Shown: positions 25,519 through 34,210, counted from the first letter of the stretch. The stretch: 50,673 nucleotides of DNA from an uncultured Bacteroidota bacterium (GCA_903881585.1 CAIRTW010000217.1:1-50673), one strand, 5' to 3'. Made by a program: numbers and translations. Notes: generated from the letters alone by a model not told the origin.

Positions 25519-27165
25519 ATGACCCCCGCCCAATTGCATAAAATGCTTTCTGAATTTCGCTCGTTACCGGGCGAAACAGAAGTAATGGAGTTTAAGGAAG
25601 CAAAGAATGATTTTTCGTTCGGGAAACTGGGTAAGTATTTTTGTGCGTTAAGCAATGAGGCCAATCTGAAAAACAAGCCTTGTGCATGGCTTATCTTCGG
25701 CATAGAGAATAAGAAAAGAGCTGCCGTTGGTTCAAATTACCGCGCTGGCAGCCGCCCGCATTTAGACAGCATGAAGGGTGAAATAGCAGGCAGGACAACG
25801 AACCGCATTACCTTCATAGAGATCTATGAACTGGCAGAGGCGGGAGGCCGCGTTGTATTGTTTCAGATACCTGCTGCCCCGAAGGGCATACCGGTAGCAT
25901 GGGACGGGCATTATTACGGCAGGGATGGGGAAGAATTATCGCCACTGAACCTGGAAGAAATAGAACGTATCCGGCGGCAGACAGCAAGCGCAGACTGGAG
26001 TGCGGAAATATGTACTCGTGCTACTATAGCTGATCTGGACCTTGCGAAAATTGACAACTTTATTGAAATAGCAGGAAAAGAGCGCGGCTTCCCATTGCAG
26101 GCAGGCGCACCTTTAGAAAATATATTGGCCCATCTGCAGCTAATGCAGGATGATAAAATATGCAATGCTGCCTTGCTCGCATTTGGTAAAAAGCCGCAAC
26201 AGTTTTTCACTACGGCTATTACTAAGTGTGCCCGTTTTCACGGCCTTATTGTAGAGAAACCGATCCCTGCCCATAAAGTGTTTCATGGTGATGTCTTTGA
26301 ACAGATCGATGCTGCTGTTGATTTTGTGCTGTCCAAGATCGATGTATCGGTTGGTATGCGTAATGAAAGCAACCAGGCACCTATAAAATATGAGATTCCC
26401 CGCCCAGTGGTGACTGAGGCTATTGTAAATGCCATAGCCCACAGAGATTATACCAGCAAGGCAAGTGTGCAGGTAATGTTATTTGCCGACAGACTGGAGA
26501 TATATAATCCCGGCCATCTTACATCGAAATTAAGCGCAGCGCAATTGAAAACGAGACATGCCTCCCACCCTACAAATCCCATATTGGCTGAGCTAATGTA
26601 CCAGGCAGGCTATATAGAACGTTTTGGTACCGGCACAGGAGAGATATTCAGGCTCACTAAAGAAGCGGGATTGAAAGAACCTGAGTTTGATTTTACAGAA
26701 GGGTTTACAATGATCATTTGGCGGCCAGCAGATGTTGCTGATGCGCAAGTACCGGATGAAGACCCCACAAGTACCCAGCAAGCACCCCACAAGTACCCAG
26801 CAAGTACTCCACAATTGCCTGACCCCGTCAATGCCCCGCCAGTACCAAGAAAGCGCCGCACAAGTACCGCACAAGTACCCGACAAGTACCCGACAAGTAC
26901 CCGGCAAGTACCCGACAAGTACCCGACAAGTCAAGAAATTGATAAGGTACTATTAGTAATGGAAGGAGAAATGAAACGTGCATATATACAAGAGATACTT
27001 GAACTAAAAGACAGGGAAAGTTTTATTGAAACCTATCTGCAACCCGCTATAAATGAAGGTTTCGTAGAAATGACCATTCCTGATAAACCTAAAAGCTCTA
27101 AACAAAGCTACCGCCTGACGGCAAAAGGGAAAAAGCTGCAAAAAAAATTAAAGAGTAAACTATAG
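25519..27165 (+). CDS. AlbA_2 DNA-binding / RecG-like ATP-binding protein with tandem-repeat linker
   Basis: A 548-residue protein. Residues about 15-130 are an AlbA_2 (Schlafen-type) domain: EVMEFKEAKNDFSFGKLGKY, CAWLIFGIENKK, GVPVAWDG-like IPVAWDGHYYGRDG. Residues about 280-400 are a GHKL-type ATPase domain (HATPase_c_4): VVTEAIVNAIAHRDY (N-box), DRLEIYNPGHL, ERFGTGTGEIFRL. Then comes a Pro/Thr/Lys linker (about 410-475) of 11-residue units such as TSTRQVPDKYP, and a C-terminal winged-helix tail ending SYRLTAKGKKLQ. Such proteins are often annotated as transcription regulators or RecG-like helicases although the helicase motifs are absent; some lie in defence islands. The linker DNA is built from 11-bp repeats, so slippage would shift the frame. 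Confidence 0.82.
   Translation: MTPAQLHKMLSEFRSLPGETEVMEFKEAKNDFSFGKLGKYFCALSNEANLKNKPCAWLIFGIENKKRAAVGSNYRAGSRPHLDSMKGEIAGRTTNRITFIEIYELAEAGGRVVLFQIPAAPKGIPVAWDGHYYGRDGEELSPLNLEEIERIRRQTASADWSAEICTRATIADLDLAKIDNFIEIAGKERGFPLQAGAPLENILAHLQLMQDDKICNAALLAFGKKPQQFFTTAITKCARFHGLIVEKPIPAHKVFHGDVFEQIDAAVDFVLSKIDVSVGMRNESNQAPIKYEIPRPVVTEAIVNAIAHRDYTSKASVQVMLFADRLEIYNPGHLTSKLSAAQLKTRHASHPTNPILAELMYQAGYIERFGTGTGEIFRLTKEAGLKEPEFDFTEGFTMIIWRPADVADAQVPDEDPTSTQQAPHKYPASTPQLPDPVNAPPVPRKRRTSTAQVPDKYPTSTRQVPDKYPTSQEIDKVLLVMEGEMKRAYIQEILELKDRESFIETYLQPAINEGFVEMTIPDKPKSSKQSYRLTAKGKKLQKKLKSKL
26767..26931. repeat. 11-bp tandem repeats inside the regulator gene
   Basis: Block 1 (26767-26810) has four units and block 2 (26860-26931) has six full units plus a partial one, with the consensus ACAAGTACCCG. 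The middle of block 2 is nearly perfect. Three units make 33 bp, that is 11 residues, so the reading frame holds only if the unit number changes in threes. The repeat is open in several frames on both strands, which explains long false ORFs here. Confidence 0.92.
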
Positions 27166-27188
27166 CGCTGACTTTCAGATATAATCCA

Positions 27189-28415
27189 ATGCACCCAAAA
27201 GACCTGCGCATAGAAGATTTCACCTACTCGCTGCCCGATGAACGGATAGCTAAGTATCCGCTGCAGGAAAGGGATGCATCCAAGCTGCTTGTTTATAATA
27301 ATGGAGCTATAAGTGAAGATACCTACAGCCATGTAGCCACTCATATTCCTGCGAATACCTTCATGGTCTTTAACCAGACGAGGGTGGTAAATGCAAGGCT
27401 GTTATTCACAAAGCCATCTGGTGGTACAATAGAAGTATTTTGTCTGGCACCAGCTGATACCTATGCCGATATACAGACAGCAATGCTGCAAAAAGGCAAG
27501 GTGCAGTGGGAGTGCCTGGTGGGTGGCGCCGGTAAGTGGAAACATGGAATGGTATTGCAGCTTAAGCATTGTGGGCCAGATTTTGTTTTGTCTGCGAAGA
27601 TCGTTAGCCGCACTGTGGCTTCATTTGTGCTGGAGCTGGAATGGGATGATGCAGCCCTAACATTCGCTGAGGTATTGCATTATGTGGGCAAAGTCCCGCT
27701 GCCACCATACCTGCACCGTAGTGCGGAAATAAGCGATGAAGAGCGTTACCAGACGTTGTTCGCAAAAGAAGAAGGCAGTGTAGCTGCGCCTACTGCAGGG
27801 CTGCATTTTACGAATGAAGTGTTACAAAGCCTGGCGGCAAAAAATATCGACACTGCATTTGTGACACTACATGTGGGTGCGGGCACATTCAAGCCAGTGA
27901 AAAGTGAAACCATGGCTGAGCATGATATGCATGCCGAATGGATAGAGGTGAGCATTGATTTCATAAAACAATTAAACGCTAATCTCAATAATGGTGTGGT
28001 AGCAGTTGGTACCACATCGCTCCGCACTTTGGAAAGCCTGTACTGGATAGGGAACACAGTAGTGAACGGAGAATCGATCGACCTTCATGGAGTAGCAGTT
28101 AGCCAATGGGACCCTTACAACCAAACAGCTACCTGTACTACTGAAGAAGCACTACAGGCTGTTCTGACATATCTTGAAGCAAATAAGCTTACCAAACTGG
28201 TTACCCGCACACAAATATTGATAGCGCCAGGTTACACATTCAGAGTAGTAAAAGGATTGGTAACTAATTTTCACCAGCCGCAATCTACATTGCTGCTGCT
28301 GGTATCGGCTTTTATAGGCAATGACTGGCGGGGGGTGTATGAGTACGCTATGGATCACGATTTCAGGTTTTTAAGTTATGGAGATGGGAGTTTGTTGTGG
28401 CGTGCCGGCGAGTAG
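27189..28415 (+). CDS. queA: S-adenosylmethionine:tRNA ribosyltransferase-isomerase
   Basis: A 408-residue cytoplasmic enzyme that moves the ribosyl part of SAM onto 7-aminomethyl-deazaguanine in tRNA, the next-to-last queuosine step. Marks: LRIEDFTYSLPDERIAKYPL at the N-terminus, ERYQTLFAKEEGSVAAPTAG, GLHFTNEVL, HVGAGTFKPV, and NFHQPQSTLLLLVSAFIG. It is about 50 residues longer than E. coli QueA (356), as is common in Bacteroidota; the surplus appears spread between residues 90 and 160 and near 300. It starts 23 bases after the regulator stop and may share its transcript. No other queuosine gene is in the window. Confidence 0.93.
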   Translation: MHPKDLRIEDFTYSLPDERIAKYPLQERDASKLLVYNNGAISEDTYSHVATHIPANTFMVFNQTRVVNARLLFTKPSGGTIEVFCLAPADTYADIQTAMLQKGKVQWECLVGGAGKWKHGMVLQLKHCGPDFVLSAKIVSRTVASFVLELEWDDAALTFAEVLHYVGKVPLPPYLHRSAEISDEERYQTLFAKEEGSVAAPTAGLHFTNEVLQSLAAKNIDTAFVTLHVGAGTFKPVKSETMAEHDMHAEWIEVSIDFIKQLNANLNNGVVAVGTTSLRTLESLYWIGNTVVNGESIDLHGVAVSQWDPYNQTATCTTEEALQAVLTYLEANKLTKLVTRTQILIAPGYTFRVVKGLVTNFHQPQSTLLLLVSAFIGNDWRGVYEYAMDHDFRFLSYGDGSLLWRAGE

Positions 28416-28454
28416 ATAATATGGATCTTCACTGAAACGTCTTAATATTTAACA

Positions 28455-28482
28455 TTGACCTAATCTTCATTTAGTAATTTTG
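28455..28482 (+). promoter_or_regulatory. promoter of nadC
   Basis: TAATTTTG (28475-28482) matches TAnnTTTG exactly; TTG at 28455-28457 lies 17 bases before it, slightly closer than the usual 19-21. The start codon follows 22 bases after the -7 box. Confidence 0.6.
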
Positions 28483-28504
28483 CACACTAATTAATACCTA
28501 TATA

Positions 28505-29344
28505 TTGAACACACGCGAATTTATTGAAGCGGCATTACATGAAGATGTAGAGAATGGCGACTACTCCACGCTGGCGAGCATACCGGCAGATGCCAGGGGT
28601 AAGGCGGTATTGAAAATAAAGGAAAACGGCATAATAGCTGGTTTAGACCTTGCTGAAGAAATATTTCAATTCCTGGAGCCGGGAGCGGAGTTCACGTTTT
28701 TTAAGAAAGACGGTGATAAGGTGAGCAATGGCGAAATAGCTTTTGAAGTCACAGCAAGTGTTCATACCATTCTGAAGGCAGAGCGGCTGACGCTTAATTG
28801 CATGCAGCGTATGAGCGGCATCGCCACACTTACCGGCCAATATGTGGATGCCATAAAAGGTTATCCTGCAAAGATCCTCGATACGCGCAAAACCACTCCC
28901 CTGTTCAGGGCATATGAGAAGGAAGCAGTGCGCATAGGCGGCGGCGTGAACCACCGCATGGGCCTGTATGATATGGTGATGCTGAAAGACAACCACATAG
29001 ATTTTTGCGGCGGCATAAGGCAGGCCATAGAGAATACGTGTGATTACCTGCGGAAGAACGGCCTGAACCTGAAAATAGAGGTGGAGACAAGGAGCCTGGA
29101 CGATGTGCGGCAGGTATTGGCGGTGGGCAATGTGGACCGGATAATGCTGGACAACTATAGCCCGGCGCATATAGAAGAGGCCGTAACCCTGATAGGCGGC
29201 AAGTACGAAACAGAAGCATCTGGTGGTATAACACTGGATAATGTAATAGCGTATGCCCGCACCGGGGTTGACTATATTTCTGTTGGCGCCATAATACACC
29301 ATGCAGTAAGCATGGACCTAAGCCTAAAAGCACAGATACTATGA
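28505..29344 (+). CDS. nadC: nicotinate-nucleotide pyrophosphorylase (carboxylating)
   Basis: A 279-residue enzyme that converts quinolinate and PRPP to nicotinate mononucleotide in NAD synthesis. Family marks: ALHEDVENGDYSTLAS near the start, ERLTLNCMQRMSGIATLTG, ILDTRKTTPLFRAYEKEAVR, GGGVNHRMGLYDMVMLKDNH, and IMLDNY then EASGGITLDNV. The start is TTG 28505: it gives MNTREFIEAALHEDVENGDY at the right length and no ATG or GTG is available in frame nearby, so a rare start is likely. The stop overlaps the start of the lipid kinase gene by four bases (ATGA), so the two are co-translated. Confidence 0.94.
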   Translation: MNTREFIEAALHEDVENGDYSTLASIPADARGKAVLKIKENGIIAGLDLAEEIFQFLEPGAEFTFFKKDGDKVSNGEIAFEVTASVHTILKAERLTLNCMQRMSGIATLTGQYVDAIKGYPAKILDTRKTTPLFRAYEKEAVRIGGGVNHRMGLYDMVMLKDNHIDFCGGIRQAIENTCDYLRKNGLNLKIEVETRSLDDVRQVLAVGNVDRIMLDNYSPAHIEEAVTLIGGKYETEASGGITLDNVIAYARTGVDYISVGAIIHHAVSMDLSLKAQIL

Positions 29345-30219
29345 GCAAAAAACACATCGTGTTTATCATAAACCCTAAGTCGGGTGTACAAAGGCAGAAG
29401 GAGATAAAAGCGGCTATTGATGCCCATCTTGATAATGAGAAATACTCACACGAAATACTGAATACCGAATATGCCAAGCATGGTATTGCACTGGCGAAAG
29501 ATGCAGCTGGCAAGGGCGCATATGCGGTGGTGGCTGTGGGCGGCGACGGCTCGGTAAATGATATAGTACAAGGCCTGCTGGGTACCGGCACGGTGCTGGC
29601 TATAATACCAAAGGGCTCAGGCAATGGTATGGCCCGCACCATGCGGATACCGCTGGATACAGCGGAGGCTATAAAAGTGATCAGCATGGGCAATGTGGGC
29701 GAAATGGATGTAGCGTTTGCAAACGGGCAGGCCTTCATCAGTAATGCTGGTGTGGCGTTTGACGCGCTGATCTCGAAGAAGTTTGCAAAGAGCGAGCGGC
29801 GGGGTTTCATAACGTATAGCTGGCTGGTGACAAAATATATGTGGCTGTATAAGGAGCGCGACTTCAAAATAATTATAGATGGTAAAGAACATAAGTCGAG
29901 GGCGTTCATGATAAATGTGGCCAATGGGCAGCAGTTTGGCTATAACTTCAAAATAGCGCCCATGGCTAGTTTCAGCGATGGCATACTGGATGTTATCATT
30001 ATCCGCAAATTCCCCAAGATACTAGGTGGCACATTGGTGGCCCGTGCTATGAACGGCACCATTGCAAAAAGCCCTTTTGTAAAGCACTTCACGGGCAGAG
30101 AAATAACCATTTCGAACCCGCTGCTGAAACTGATGCAGACAGACGGCGATGCTCATGCGTGTGAAAATGAGATAAAATTCACGGTGCAAAAGGGAGCGCA
30201 GAAGGTAATAGTACCTTAG
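29341..30219 (+). CDS. diacylglycerol/lipid kinase family protein
   Basis: A 292-residue member of the DAGK catalytic-domain family (YegS/BmrU-like). The opening is KHIVFIINPKSGVQRQKEIK (the NPxSG motif), then VVAVGGDGSVNDIVQGLLG with Ser in place of Thr in GGDGT, and IIPKGSGNGMARTMRIP. The C-terminal lobe (TDGDAHACENEIKFTVQKGA) is the usual two-layer beta domain with the catalytic Asp-Gly-Asp/Glu loop. It would phosphorylate a membrane lipid; the exact lipid is unknown. Four-base overlap with nadC. After it the sequence runs into an IS remnant. Confidence 0.88.
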   Translation: MSKKHIVFIINPKSGVQRQKEIKAAIDAHLDNEKYSHEILNTEYAKHGIALAKDAAGKGAYAVVAVGGDGSVNDIVQGLLGTGTVLAIIPKGSGNGMARTMRIPLDTAEAIKVISMGNVGEMDVAFANGQAFISNAGVAFDALISKKFAKSERRGFITYSWLVTKYMWLYKERDFKIIIDGKEHKSRAFMINVANGQQFGYNFKIAPMASFSDGILDVIIIRKFPKILGGTLVARAMNGTIAKSPFVKHFTGREITISNPLLKLMQTDGDAHACENEIKFTVQKGAQKVIVP

Positions 30220-30280
30220 CTCACATTGCAGTCTTACTCGGGTACAAATGTTAAAATCTGATAAAGGTTTTTGTTTTTGA

Positions 30281-30475
30281 AAAGACTCTTTGGAGCAGCA
30301 CCTTTCCCGCAAAACAAATGAATTGTTCAGCATCAGCGACAAGATCGTATTGTACGACCTGACGAACACCTACTTTGAAGGGCAATACTCAAACAGCAAG
30401 CTGGCTAAATATGGCCAGAGCAAAGAAAAGCGCAATGATGCCCGGTTGGTGGTACTGGCAACACTCCTGTTTCTT
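30281..30475 (+). pseudogene. IS1634-type transposase fragment
   Basis: About 64 codons remain: LEQHLSRKTNELFSISDKIV, LYDLTNTYFEGQYSNSKLAK, YGQSKEKRNDARLVVLA. These match the central part of IS1634-family transposases, just before the second catalytic region. A TGA directly precedes the fragment (30278-30280), and after VVLA the reading no longer looks like a transposase, so both ends are lost. No inverted repeats or target duplication were found. It is an old remnant and cannot move. Confidence 0.75.
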
Positions 30476-30806
30476 ATTACATGCTCGGTGAGCTTCCACC
30501 CTTTTTCAACCGCCATAGATTTATCGAAGGCATTTCGCATGACTCGCCGATACTCGCACAGTATACCCCCCCCCCACTATTCTTCGCAGCCTACGCACAA
30601 CACCCGAAAATTCTAATGCAGTTTGTTTCCAAAACACGCCTGACTTTATCTCATCGCTCGATACGCTTTTAGCAAATGTATTTTAGTTGCCCTTCTCTTA
30701 TCACCCCGGGGTACTAAAAAAGGACACTCGGCTGAGTCTGAAAGCGTATTTTATGATTTTATTATTCGGATGTGTGTTTTAATATTGTTTACTTTAGTGT
30801 TATAAT
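30476..30806. other. noncoding stretch after the IS remnant
   Basis: Short ORFs (for example 30481-30672) show no family features. A run of ten C at 30566-30575 is unusual for this sequence. A weak -7-like box (TActTTAG, 30790-30797) precedes the next gene. Nothing else is visible. Confidence 0.5.
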
Positions 30807-31241
30807 ATGAAAACCTCCTTCATCATATATGCGCTCTTAGTTTCGGCAGGAATAGTGACATTTGGTTGTAATAAACATAATACCCCTTCGCTGTTAAGTA
30901 ATACCTATAACATGGCAGGATTGCGTGTTTGGTCCGGAGTATATTGCGGGTACACATCTGGATTCAATTCTTTGCCAGATACCATTATCAATACTTCAGG
31001 TAATTGGTCTATCCTGATAATTAATGATGCTACGATCAGGTTTGCAGACACAATGAAATATACCCGTTCTGATTATAGAGACACAATTATGTTCACACGT
31101 GTTTCTTATTACAGCCCATCAGCATTTGTAAATGACACCATATGGTACAATTACTTAAGCAATGTAATAACACATCATTCTTATGAGGCAATCAGTTTAG
31201 ACCAATACACTTACTCTTATACAAATGAACACAGCCCATAG
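30807..31241 (+). CDS. small lipoprotein of unknown function
   Basis: A 144-residue protein starting with a lipoprotein signal (MKTSFIIYALLVSAGIVTFG then Cys21). The mature part is rich in Tyr, Thr, Ser and Asn and looks all-beta; it has no domain I can name (GLRVWSGVYCGYTSG, NWSILIINDATIRFADTMKY). It probably sits on an outer-membrane leaflet. Its composition differs from the surrounding housekeeping genes. The following amidase gene begins 25 bases after its stop with the start I prefer (or overlaps by 17 bases with the earlier start), so they are probably co-transcribed. Confidence 0.6.
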   Translation: MKTSFIIYALLVSAGIVTFGCNKHNTPSLLSNTYNMAGLRVWSGVYCGYTSGFNSLPDTIINTSGNWSILIINDATIRFADTMKYTRSDYRDTIMFTRVSYYSPSAFVNDTIWYNYLSNVITHHSYEAISLDQYTYSYTNEHSP

Positions 31242-31266
31242 CTTTGACATTCAAACTGAGGTTAAA

Positions 31267-32130
31267 ATGACTGCAAACCAGGCTGCCAGCAAGCAAGTTT
31301 CTTCGTTGTCCGTGCAGCTTACACCCTACCGCTTCATCATTCATTGTTGCATACTACTGCTTATCGCCGGCTGTACACCCAACCCATATAGCGCCACCAA
31401 TAAAATGCATCAAAGGCAGGTAAAGAAAGCCGCATCAAAGCTAAGGGCGAAGCCGGAAGTATTCACCAGCGACTCGGTTAAGGCGTCCGATTATTTTGTC
31501 GGCACCACAAATTTCAGCATGCGCAAACCCAATTTTGTCATCATTCATTACACCGCCCAGAACACTTGCGACCTCACCCTGAAAACCTTTACTACACCAC
31601 GTAGTGAAGTAAGTGCACACTACGTCATTTGCCGCGATGGCATTGTGCACCACCTGCTCAACGACTATCTGCGCTCACACCATGCCGGCCTTGGTAAGTG
31701 GGGCGCAGTAACAGATATGAACTCCTGTTCCATAGGTATAGAGCTGGATAACAGCGGTGCCGAGCCATTCAGCGACCCGCAGATCGCGGGCCTGCTCAGC
31801 CTGCTGGGCCACCTGAAGAAAGAGTACAACATACCCGCTGCCAACTTCATCGGTCATGCCGACTTTGCACCCGGCCGCAAAGCCGATCCCGGCGTTTTAT
31901 TCCCATGGAAGCAGCTTGCAGCAAATGGTTTCGGCCTTTGGTACGATGATGTGCGCGACACCATACCCACCGGCTTCAACCCCGTTATGGCCCTGCGCCT
32001 CATTGGCTACGACACCAAAGACACCACCGCCGCCATCCGCTCCTTCAAACTTCATTTCATGCACGACACCGATCGACACATGAACACCGCCGACAAAAGT
32101 GTACTCAATAACCTGGCAAGCAAGTATTAG
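31267..32130 (+). CDS. N-acetylmuramoyl-L-alanine amidase lipoprotein
   Basis: A 287-residue lipoprotein amidase. A 25-residue leader precedes the hydrophobic core RFIIHCCILLLIAG and the lipobox Cys. The Amidase_2 domain follows (about 80-235): NFVIIHYTAQNT with the first zinc His, DYLRSHHAGLGKWGAVTDMN, SCSIGIELDNSG, and FIGHADFAPGRKADPG with the last His and Lys/Asp. This is the AmiD-like group that cuts the lactyl-alanine bond of peptidoglycan, acting in the periplasm from the membrane and likely in wall turnover. An in-frame ATG at 31225 is possible but lies inside the upstream gene. Confidence 0.88.
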   Translation: MTANQAASKQVSSLSVQLTPYRFIIHCCILLLIAGCTPNPYSATNKMHQRQVKKAASKLRAKPEVFTSDSVKASDYFVGTTNFSMRKPNFVIIHYTAQNTCDLTLKTFTTPRSEVSAHYVICRDGIVHHLLNDYLRSHHAGLGKWGAVTDMNSCSIGIELDNSGAEPFSDPQIAGLLSLLGHLKKEYNIPAANFIGHADFAPGRKADPGVLFPWKQLAANGFGLWYDDVRDTIPTGFNPVMALRLIGYDTKDTTAAIRSFKLHFMHDTDRHMNTADKSVLNNLASKY

Positions 32131-33023
32131 TAGCGGGTGATGTCCGCAGGCCCCCGCCTGGCAAAGCCTAATATAGATTCGTCATCCTGAGCCAAAGCCT
32201 TCACTGAGCTTGCCGATGCGTCGATGGGCACTTGGAAGGGGATAATGAACTTGTACTCCCGGCATTCACAGAACTGACGCAGGGAATTGTTTCCTGGTAC
32301 TTCGTTCCCCCGCTCTTTCGGATTTACAATCCGAAAGCTATGGTTTGGGATTTGCAATCCCATTAGCTGCATTATAATCAAACCCTTAACCCCTATAACC
32401 AAATCGTCTTGGGACCAATCATATTGCTTAGTACCTTTGTGTCGGATTTAGCCTTTTTCCAGCCTCTTTCTAACTTGGCGGCCTTTGCGCAGTTTTCCTT
32501 TGCGATCTTTGCGTTAAATTTTTTAAATATATAGACCTGCAAAACTAAAACAGCCAACTTGACTGTTGGGGTATGATGAGGCACGAAATGGGACATGACA
32601 ATTTTCATAATGTAATTCTGAAAATTCTTTGATCCTGAAAATTCTTGTCATCGCGAGCGGAGCCGAACGACAGACAAATGCCCCACTGCGGGGTAACGGT
32701 GGGTAACAATGGGAAATTATAAATAAACTTAATGAAATAGAAACACAGCCACAGTAAAGGATTGCAAAGAAACACCGCCCGATGCAAATGCCCCACATAA
32801 CCACCGAAAAAATTTGTTAGAGATGGGAAATTCGGTCTATAGTCGACAAGACATGAATTAGTGTAGTTCTCGCAGCTGTTGAAAAGTAAGACTGTCATGG
32901 TGAGCCTCGCCGAACTATGACATGCTGAGGTTTACGTTGAATTTTAATCAGGGTACTGGCTCAAGAATTTTCCTTTGGGCAGTATAGATAGTCAAAATGA
33001 TGAATAACATTATAAAAAACAAT
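32131..33023. other. 893-base noncoding, repeat-rich gap
   Basis: No gene is supported. The gap holds two palindromes (32315-32362), 'ctttgcg'-type words around 32480-32515 like those at 2160-2270 and 48380, and words of the kind GTCATGGTGAGCCTCGCCGAAC around 32896. Two minus-strand ORFs of 93-97 codons (32523-32898) overlap each other in different frames and have no protein features. It looks like decayed accessory DNA. Confidence 0.55.
32315..32362. repeat. two GATT-AATC palindromes in tandem
   Basis: CTTTCGGATT-TAC-AATCCGAAAG (32315-32337) has a perfect 10-bp stem. TGGGATT-TGC-AATCCCA (32346-32362) has a perfect 7-bp stem. Both share the GGATTTnCAATCC core with 2388-2402. Such palindromes often belong to REP-like or tyrosine-transposase (RAYT) elements, but no transposase is present here. 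Confidence 0.75.
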
Positions 33024-33479
33024 ATGAAAATAACCGCCCTTTCACTGTTAATGCTCTTGCTGGTTTGCTCCTGCCGGCACCCCAAAGAATTGGTGTATAA
33101 AGATGTCCAGCACTTCAAATTGCAGAATGCAGGCTTAAAACAATCCGGCATTAGCCTGGATATCCGCATGTACAACCCTAATAATTATGGTATAAAGCTG
33201 AAGAATGCAGATGTAGATGTCTTCGTCAACGGCACCCTGCTCGGCAAAATGTGCGTCAACAACCAGTGCTCCGTTCCTGGCCTCGACACATTTTTATTGC
33301 CCGTCACCCTCAATGTGGATATGAAAAATGTACTCCCCAACGCGCTCCAGATGTTCTTAAAAAGCGATGTAGACATAAAACTCAGCGGCACCATAAGGGC
33401 CGGCCGTCGCGGCATCTACATGAAAGTCCCCGTGAACTACGAAGGCAAACAAGACATCCGCTCCAGCCTGAAGTGGTAG
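33024..33479 (+). CDS. LEA type 2 family lipoprotein
   Basis: A 151-residue lipoprotein: MKITALSLLMLLLVCSC with the lipobox Cys near residue 17. Starts at 32997 or 33000 would add eight or nine residues of Asn/Lys and are less signal-like. The mature part has the LEA14/WHy pattern: FKLQNAGLKQSGISLDIRMY, NPNNYGIKLKNADVDVFVNG, LGKMCVNNQCSVPG, then LPVTLNVDMKNVLP. WHy domains are small beta sandwiches found in stress and envelope proteins; role here unknown. It is convergent with dcd. Confidence 0.75.
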   Translation: MKITALSLLMLLLVCSCRHPKELVYKDVQHFKLQNAGLKQSGISLDIRMYNPNNYGIKLKNADVDVFVNGTLLGKMCVNNQCSVPGLDTFLLPVTLNVDMKNVLPNALQMFLKSDVDIKLSGTIRAGRRGIYMKVPVNYEGKQDIRSSLKW

Positions 33480-33580
33480 GAGGAGCTCTGCCATTCGTAA
33501 AAAATTACATGATCAACACTGTTGACTAACCACAATGCGGGAAAACAATTTAGCCGAATTAGTATCCCGGGCTAAAAATT

Positions 33581-33600
33581 ATGCATTAAGCTTAATGCAT
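33581..33600. repeat. perfect 20-bp palindrome
   Basis: ATGCATTAAGCTTAATGCAT equals its own reverse complement with no loop. It lies between the convergent lipoprotein and dcd genes, next to a second small stem (TTTAGCC/GGCTAAA). A loopless palindrome this long is more like a protein-binding or cleavage site than a terminator. Confidence 0.7.
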
Positions 33601-33673
33601 GGTCCCCCTCCTGTCTGCCGACAGGCAAGGTTAGGGGACAGGGGTGTGGAGGGGTGTGAAGGTTTTGCTTGTA

Positions 33674-34210
33674 TTAAAACTTATTCTTCCACATCATGCT
33701 CTCCACAGGCTTATTCGTCCTGCCGGTGTACTTGGCGCCCTCTTTCTTGTTGTACTTGTTGATCACTTCGCCCTCAGCCGGGAAATAGATAAGCTGCCCA
33801 ATAGGCATACCCGCATACACCCTCACCGGCACCACGCAGGATATTTCCAGCGTCCAGGCGTTGCAGAAGCCCACATCGCCCTTGCCCGCAGTAGCATGTA
33901 TATCTATACCCAGCCTGCCCGTCGATGACTTCCCTTCCAGGAAAGGTATGTGCGCATGAGTCTCGGTATATTCATCGGTAACGCCCAGGTACAGGTTGCC
34001 CGGAAGCAGTACGTAGCCTTCCTCAGGTATTTCGAAGTGAGATATAGTGTTATGTTTGCGGGCATCAAGTACAGCATCATTATACATGGCCAGGTACTTG
34101 CCCAGGTGTACATCATAGGAGTTGGAACCCAGGTTTTTGCGGTCATAAGGCTCTATTACAATAGTACCTTTTTCTATTTCTTCAAGTATGCGGGAATCAG
34201 AAAGAATCAT
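33674..34210 (-). CDS. dcd: dCTP deaminase
   Basis: A 178-residue enzyme that deaminates dCTP to dUTP, feeding dTTP synthesis. The start at 34210 (MILSDSRILEEIEKGTIVIE) matches the family; the longer frame to 34282 is not conserved-looking. Marks: PYDRKNLGSNSYDVHLGKYL, FLEGKSSTGRLGIDIHATAG (the SS.xRLGxxxH motif), and CNAWTLEISC where E. coli has a W.G.I.LE motif; the final YTGRT resembles the usual Y.gr...P tail. It acts in the cytoplasm as a trimer. A TATATTTG-like box lies just before the start on the minus strand. Confidence 0.92.
   Translation of the reverse strand: MILSDSRILEEIEKGTIVIEPYDRKNLGSNSYDVHLGKYLAMYNDAVLDARKHNTISHFEIPEEGYVLLPGNLYLGVTDEYTETHAHIPFLEGKSSTGRLGIDIHATAGKGDVGFCNAWTLEISCVVPVRVYAGMPIGQLIYFPAEGEVINKYNKKEGAKYTGRTNKPVESMMWKNKF

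Noticed and set aside
26593..26934. Two minus-strand ORFs of about 100 codons in different frames
   Set aside because: They result from the 11-bp repeat, which is open in several frames.
28643..29302. 219-codon minus-strand ORF
   Set aside because: It lies inside nadC, which has clear family motifs; the composition (His, Tyr, Cys-rich) is that of an antisense shadow.
32523..32898. Two overlapping minus-strand ORFs (93 and 97 codons)
   Set aside because: No family features; the region is built of dispersed intergenic repeats.
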